Assembly: GCF_029167105.1 (NCBI RefSeq)
Contig: NZ_JARFML010000048.1
Coordinates: 1 to 45,183, forward strand
Direction: 5' to 3'
Origin: Bradyrhizobium yuanmingense
Lineage (GTDB): Bacteria; Pseudomonadota; Alphaproteobacteria; Rhizobiales; Xanthobacteraceae
Length of the DNA: 45,183 nt
Below are positions 41,540-45,183 of this stretch, piece after piece. The translations under genes and the position numbers were made by a program. The notes under the pieces are model-generated. The model was not told the origin of the DNA, ran no database searches, and saw nothing but the letters and a program-made list of their open reading frames with translations. The number at the start of each line of letters is the position of its first letter. The first letter of the stretch is position 1.

Positions 41540-43048
41540 ATGAAGATGTTTCGCCTGGCCGCAACGGCCGCCGCTGTTCTGGTGTCGATTGAAGCCGCGC
41601 AAGCCCAGACCACGTTGCGCATCGGCCTCGCCGAGGACCCCGATATCCTCGACCCCACGATGGCGCGCACCTATGTCGGCCGCATCGTGTTCTCCTCCTT
41701 CTGCGACAAGCTGTTCGACATCGACGAGAAGCTCAACATCGTGCCGCAGCTGGCGCTCTCGAGCGAAACCGCCGACGACGGCAAGGCGCTGGTCATCAAG
41801 CTGCGGCCCGGCGTGAAATTCCACGACGGTGAGCCGTTCGATGCCGAGGCCGCAAAATTCTCGCTGGAGCGACATCTGACGTTCCCCGGCTCGTTCCGCA
41901 AACCGGAGCTCGCCTCGGTCGATCACGTCGAAATCGTCGATCCCCTCACGATCAAGCTGGTGCTGAAGTCGCCGTTCTCGCCCCTGCTCGCTCAGCTCAC
42001 CGACCGCGCCGGAATGATGATGTCGCCGAAGGCGGCCAAGGAGGCCGGCGACAAGTTCGGCTTGCGCCCGGTCTGCGCCGGCCCCTACAAGTTCGTCGAG
42101 CGCGTGCAGCAGGACCGCATCGTGTTCGAGAAATTCGCCGACTACTGGAACAAGGACAACGTTTTCATCGACAAGATCGTGTTCCAGCCGATCGTCGATG
42201 CCACCGTGCGGCTCGCAAACCTGAAATCCGGCGGCCTCGATCTGATCGAGCGCGTGCTCGCCACCGATCTCAAGGAGGTGCGCGCCGACTCGCGGCTGAA
42301 GGTCGCGACCGCCATCGAGCTCGGCTATCAGGGCATCACGCTCAACATCGGCAAGGACAAGGCCAAGGGCCCGCTCAGCCAATCCGCCAAGGTGCGGCAG
42401 GCACTCGACTTCGCCATCGACCGTGAGGCGATCAACCAGGTCGTGTTCAACGGCGAGTTTCAGGTCGGCAATCAATGGGTCAACCCTAATCATCCCTATT
42501 ATCAGAAATCGCTTCCAGTCCGTCCGCGCAATGTCGAGAAGGCCAAGGCGCTGCTGAAGGAGGCCGGCGTGACGCCGCCGGTCAGCGTCGACTTCCTGGT
42601 GCCCAAGGGCGCGGAGACCGAGACGCCGGCGCAGGTGATCCAGTCGATGGCGGCGGAAGCCGGATTCGACATGAAGATTCGCCTCACCGAATTCGCGACC
42701 GGGTTGAAGCAGGCGGAGACGGGCGACTATCAGGCCTACATGCTCGCCTGGAGCGGCCGCGTCGATCCCGACGGCAACACCTTCGTGTTCCTGCACAACG
42801 GCGCGCCGCAGAACTATGGCGGGTGGAACAATCCGCAAGCCGACAAGGCGCTGGAGGAGGCGCGGCTCGTCACGGATCCGGCCAAGCGCAAGGCGAGCTA
42901 CGAGGTCCTGGCCAAGCTGGTTCAGGAGGAGGAGCCGCTGCTCTACCTGTACCACCGCCGCATTATCATCGCGCACACGACCAAGCTGGAAGGTTACAGG
43001 CAGATGCCCGACGGCCTCGTCCGCGTGATCGGCCTCAAGCTGAAGTGA
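41540..43048 (+). CDS. peptide-type ABC transporter substrate-binding protein (system 2)
   Basis: A 502-residue SBP family 5 protein. A signal peptide occupies residues 1-22 (cleavage AQA-QTTLR); there is no lipobox. The signature VIKLRPGVKFHDGEPFDAEAAKFSLER lies near 85-111. ATG 41540 has GGGGA nine bases upstream; the longer reading is inside the ATPase gene. It resembles glutathione-, dipeptide- or nickel-type binding proteins only generally, so the ligand is unknown. Permeases follow, the first starting ten bases downstream. Confidence 0.95.
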   Translation: MKMFRLAATAAAVLVSIEAAQAQTTLRIGLAEDPDILDPTMARTYVGRIVFSSFCDKLFDIDEKLNIVPQLALSSETADDGKALVIKLRPGVKFHDGEPFDAEAAKFSLERHLTFPGSFRKPELASVDHVEIVDPLTIKLVLKSPFSPLLAQLTDRAGMMMSPKAAKEAGDKFGLRPVCAGPYKFVERVQQDRIVFEKFADYWNKDNVFIDKIVFQPIVDATVRLANLKSGGLDLIERVLATDLKEVRADSRLKVATAIELGYQGITLNIGKDKAKGPLSQSAKVRQALDFAIDREAINQVVFNGEFQVGNQWVNPNHPYYQKSLPVRPRNVEKAKALLKEAGVTPPVSVDFLVPKGAETETPAQVIQSMAAEAGFDMKIRLTEFATGLKQAETGDYQAYMLAWSGRVDPDGNTFVFLHNGAPQNYGGWNNPQADKALEEARLVTDPAKRKASYEVLAKLVQEEEPLLYLYHRRIIIAHTTKLEGYRQMPDGLVRVIGLKLK

Positions 43049-43058
43049 ACACGAGAGG

Positions 43059-44000
43059 ATGCTGAACTTCCTCGCCCGCCGTCTTGTGCAGATCGTGCCG
43101 ACGCTGTTCTTCGTCTCGGTGCTGATCTTCTCGCTGCAGCAATTGCTGCCGGGTGACCCCGCGTTGGTGATGGCGGGCGAGGAGCGCGATCCCGCCGTGA
43201 TCGAGCAGATCCGCCGCCAGTACCGGCTCGATCAGCCCGTCCCGGTGCAGTACGCCTACTGGATCAAGGGCGTGCTCTCGGGCGATTTCGGCGAGTCGCT
43301 GCGCAACAAGATGCCGGTGCGCGAGCTGATCGCGCAGAAGCTGCCGGTGACGCTGCAGCTCGGCTCGATGGCGATCCTGATCGCGCTGCTGATCGGCATT
43401 CCCGCGGGCATCGTCGCCGCCGTGAAGAAAGGTTCAGCCTGGGACTACGGCGCGAACCTGTTTGCGCTGTGGGGCATCTCGACTCCGAACTTCTGGCTCG
43501 GGATCATGCTGATCTTCCTGTTCTCGATCGAGCTTGGATGGCTCCCGGCATCAGGCTACGTGCCGCTCACCGAGAACTGGCGCGCGAGCTTGGCCGTCAC
43601 CATCATGCCGGCCTTCGTGCTCGGCAATGCGATCGCCGCGATCCTCATGCGGCATACGCGCAGCGCCATGCTTCAGGTGCTGGAAAGCGACTACGTGCGC
43701 ACCGCGCGCGCCAAAGGACTGTTGGAGCGCACGGTGATCCTCAAGCACGCCATGCGCAATGCGCTGACGCCCGTCATCACGCTCGGCGCGCTCGAGCTCG
43801 GCACGCTGCTCTCCGGCGCGGTCCTGACCGAGCAGATTTTCTCCATTCCGGGCTTCGGCAAGCTGATCGTGGATGCCGTATTCAACCGCGATTATGCCGT
43901 GGTGCAGGGCGTCGTCCTGGTCACGGCCACGGTCTACATCACGCTGAATCTCGTGGCTGACATCGCCTATATCCTCGTCAATCCGCGGCTTCGGGGCTGA
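43059..44000 (+). CDS. peptide ABC transporter permease, DppB-like (system 2)
   Basis: A 313-residue permease with about six membrane segments. The N-terminus LNFLARRLVQIVPTLFFVSVL, the LLPGDPALVMAG motif and the EAA loop ESDYVRTARAKGLLERTVILKHAMRN identify the DppB/GsiC type. It is only distantly similar to the system 1 permease, so the two importers are not a recent duplication. The second permease starts four bases after its stop. Confidence 0.95.
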   Translation: MLNFLARRLVQIVPTLFFVSVLIFSLQQLLPGDPALVMAGEERDPAVIEQIRRQYRLDQPVPVQYAYWIKGVLSGDFGESLRNKMPVRELIAQKLPVTLQLGSMAILIALLIGIPAGIVAAVKKGSAWDYGANLFALWGISTPNFWLGIMLIFLFSIELGWLPASGYVPLTENWRASLAVTIMPAFVLGNAIAAILMRHTRSAMLQVLESDYVRTARAKGLLERTVILKHAMRNALTPVITLGALELGTLLSGAVLTEQIFSIPGFGKLIVDAVFNRDYAVVQGVVLVTATVYITLNLVADIAYILVNPRLRG

Positions 44001-44003
44001 TCC

Positions 44004-44888
44004 ATGATCGACGCCGCGCTGCCGCGCCCCCTCATGAAAGCCGACCAGCTGGATAGCCCGGCCCGCCGCGCGCTTCGGCGGCTGTTCAAGCGCAAGGCGG
44101 CGGTGTTCGGGCTCGTCGTGCTCACGACATTCATCGTCCTTGCCGTGCTCGCCCCGCTCATCCTGCCCTATGATCCCATCGCGACGAGCTGGAGCCTGGT
44201 GCGCAAGCCGCCGACCCCGTCCCACTGGTTCGGCACCGATGAGCTCGGCCGCGACATCCTCAGCCGCGTCGTCTACGGCGCGCGCGCCTCGCTGCTCGCA
44301 GGCCTGATCTCGGTTGCGATCGCGCTCGGCATCGGTGTGCCGCTCGGTCTCCTTGCCGGCTACCGCGGCGGCTTCACCGACGCGCTGATCAGCCGCATCA
44401 CCGATGCGATGCTGGCCTGCCCGTTCCTGATCCTGGCAATCGCGCTCGCCGCATTCCTCGGCCCGAGCCTCGGCAATGCCATGATTGCGATCGGCATCTC
44501 GGCGGCGCCGATCTTCATCCGCCTGACCCGCGGCCAGGTGCTCGTCGTCAAGGCCGAAGACTATGTCGAGGCCGCGCGCGCGCTCGGCAATCCGCCGTGG
44601 CGGATCGCGCTCTCGCACATCCTGCCGAACATCCTGCCGGCGCTGCTGGTGCAGGCGACGCTCTCGATCGCTGCGGCGATCATCGCCGAGGCCGCCCTCT
44701 CCTTTCTCGGTCTCGGCCAGCAGCCTCCGGCGCCGTCCTGGGGCAGCATGCTCAACGCGGCACAACGCTTCCTGACCCAGGCGCCCTGGATGGCAATCTG
44801 GCCGGGCCTTGCGATCTTCCTCGTCGTGCTGTCGCTGAACCTGCTCGGTGACGGCCTGCGCGACGCGCTCGACCCGAGGCAGCGCTGA
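44004..44888 (+). CDS. peptide ABC transporter permease, DppC-like (system 2)
   Basis: A 294-residue permease. The OppC-type N-terminal helix (AAVFGLVVLTTFIVLAVLAPLI) is followed by FGTDELGRDILSRVVYGARASL and the EAA loop KAEDYVEAARALGNPPWRIALSHILPN. An alternative in-frame ATG at 44034 would shorten it by ten residues; the upstream start follows the previous gene more closely. It is the last gene of the importer array, and a compound palindromic repeat begins six bases after the stop. Confidence 0.94.
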   Translation: MIDAALPRPLMKADQLDSPARRALRRLFKRKAAVFGLVVLTTFIVLAVLAPLILPYDPIATSWSLVRKPPTPSHWFGTDELGRDILSRVVYGARASLLAGLISVAIALGIGVPLGLLAGYRGGFTDALISRITDAMLACPFLILAIALAAFLGPSLGNAMIAIGISAAPIFIRLTRGQVLVVKAEDYVEAARALGNPPWRIALSHILPNILPALLVQATLSIAAAIIAEAALSFLGLGQQPPAPSWGSMLNAAQRFLTQAPWMAIWPGLAIFLVVLSLNLLGDGLRDALDPRQR

Positions 44889-44893
44889 TTATT

Positions 44894-44995
44894 CCTCATG
44901 GTGAAGAGCGCGTTCTTACGCGCGTCTCGAACCATGAAGGCCCCGCTGCAAACCCGCGGCCACCCTTCGAGACGCGGCCCGACGGCCGCTCCTCA
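44894..44995. repeat. compound palindromic repeat, right end apparently truncated
   Basis: CATGGT (44897-44902) and ACCATG (44931-44936) enclose GCGCGT-TCTT-ACGCGC. CGCGTCTCGAA (44921-44931) is the inverse of TTCGAGACGCG (44967-44977), followed by GCGGCC-CGAC-GGCCGC (44974-44989). The element breaks off after CTCAG, where a matching arm to CCTCATGG would be expected. No gene is seen in 44889-45073. Confidence 0.75.
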
Positions 44996-45183
44996 GAGCC
45001 TGACCGAAAAAGGTGAGCGGCTTTAGCGGGCTTGTGATTCCTTCGGATTTGCAAAGATTCGAGGGAGGACACCATGCCGTGGACCAAAGCCGCTCGTATC
45101 AAGTATCAGCGCAGTGGACTGCGTTACGCAAGCGATCTGACCGATGCCGAATGGGCGCTGATCGCCCGGAAGATGCCCCCGCG
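44996..45183 (+). mobile_element. IS5-family insertion sequence, left part
   Basis: The transposase start at 45074 and the abrupt end of the preceding repeat near 44995 indicate the left end of an insertion sequence that continues beyond the window. The exact boundary is uncertain. GAGCCTGACCGAAAAAGG near 44996-45013 is a candidate terminal inverted repeat, but the matching right end is outside the window. A TCA triplet just before it would fit the TNA target duplication of some IS5 subgroups. Confidence 0.6.
45074..45183 (+). CDS. IS5-family transposase, N-terminal fragment
   Basis: Thirty-six residues are visible before the window ends. They begin MPWTKAARIKYQRSGLRYAS and continue DLTDAEWALIARKMPP. 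The phrase SDLTDAEW is characteristic of the N-terminal DUF4096-type domain of IS5-group DDE transposases. GGGAGGAC at 45063-45070 is a good ribosome-binding site. The gene is open at the right edge, so intactness is unknown. Confidence 0.85.
   Translation, partial: MPWTKAARIKYQRSGLRYASDLTDAEWALIARKMPP

Overview
The window is GC-rich, densely coded DNA whose codon use, short overlaps (ATGA, TGATG), families of GC-rich palindromic intergenic repeats and protein types point to an alphaproteobacterium of the Hyphomicrobiales, most likely Bradyrhizobium or a close relative. That assignment is inference from family resemblance; no search was run. There is no rRNA, tRNA or CRISPR array, and nothing phage-like. 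It looks like ordinary chromosome rich in catabolic and storage genes, with one insertion sequence entering at the right edge.

Layout. 1-135: a palindromic repeat. 136-774: an Asp/Glu racemase-like gene. 771-5043: a TetR regulator divergent from a [3Fe-4S] ferredoxin, a soluble cytochrome P450, a sulfite-oxidase-like molybdoenzyme and an alpha/beta hydrolase-OsmC fusion. 5054-9535: a MocR/PdxR-type regulator divergent from an EamA transporter, then a YeeE/YedE sulfur transporter and a medium-chain dehydrogenase. 9600-16123: the phenylacetyl-CoA pathway entry module on the minus strand, in transcription order paaX, paaA, B, C, D, E, paaI, paaK. The later beta-oxidation-like paa genes (paaF, G, H, J, Z) are absent. 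16327-18586: an alpha/beta hydrolase and a DUF445 membrane protein. 18759-21480: a polyhydroxyalkanoate (PHA) storage locus on the minus strand (short PhaE-like protein, class III-like PhaC with Cys151/Asp305/His334, a translationally coupled GNAT acetyltransferase, then a phasin). 21645-23831: an alpha/beta hydrolase, a secreted SnoaL-like protein and a spermidine-synthase-like protein.

23862-30842 is the most unusual stretch: a minus-strand cluster of a DUF6489-like protein, an alpha/beta hydrolase, a wax ester synthase/diacylglycerol acyltransferase, an epoxide hydrolase and a self-sufficient P450 BM3-type (CYP102-like) monooxygenase. Together these could oxidise fatty acyl chains and then esterify or hydrolyse the products. 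This is a hypothesis about a lipid-modifying pathway.

31164-44888 is a 13.7-kb plus-strand array: two complete five-gene peptide-type ABC importers enclosing two Ntn-hydrolase-family genes (a gamma-glutamyltransferase-like protein and a DUF1028 protein). The arrangement suggests import of small peptides or gamma-glutamyl/acyl-amide compounds followed by cytoplasmic cleavage. A sigma-54-like promoter precedes the first importer, and an intrinsic terminator separates its binding-protein gene from its permeases. 44894-45183: a compound palindromic repeat apparently cut short by an IS5-family element whose transposase runs off the window.
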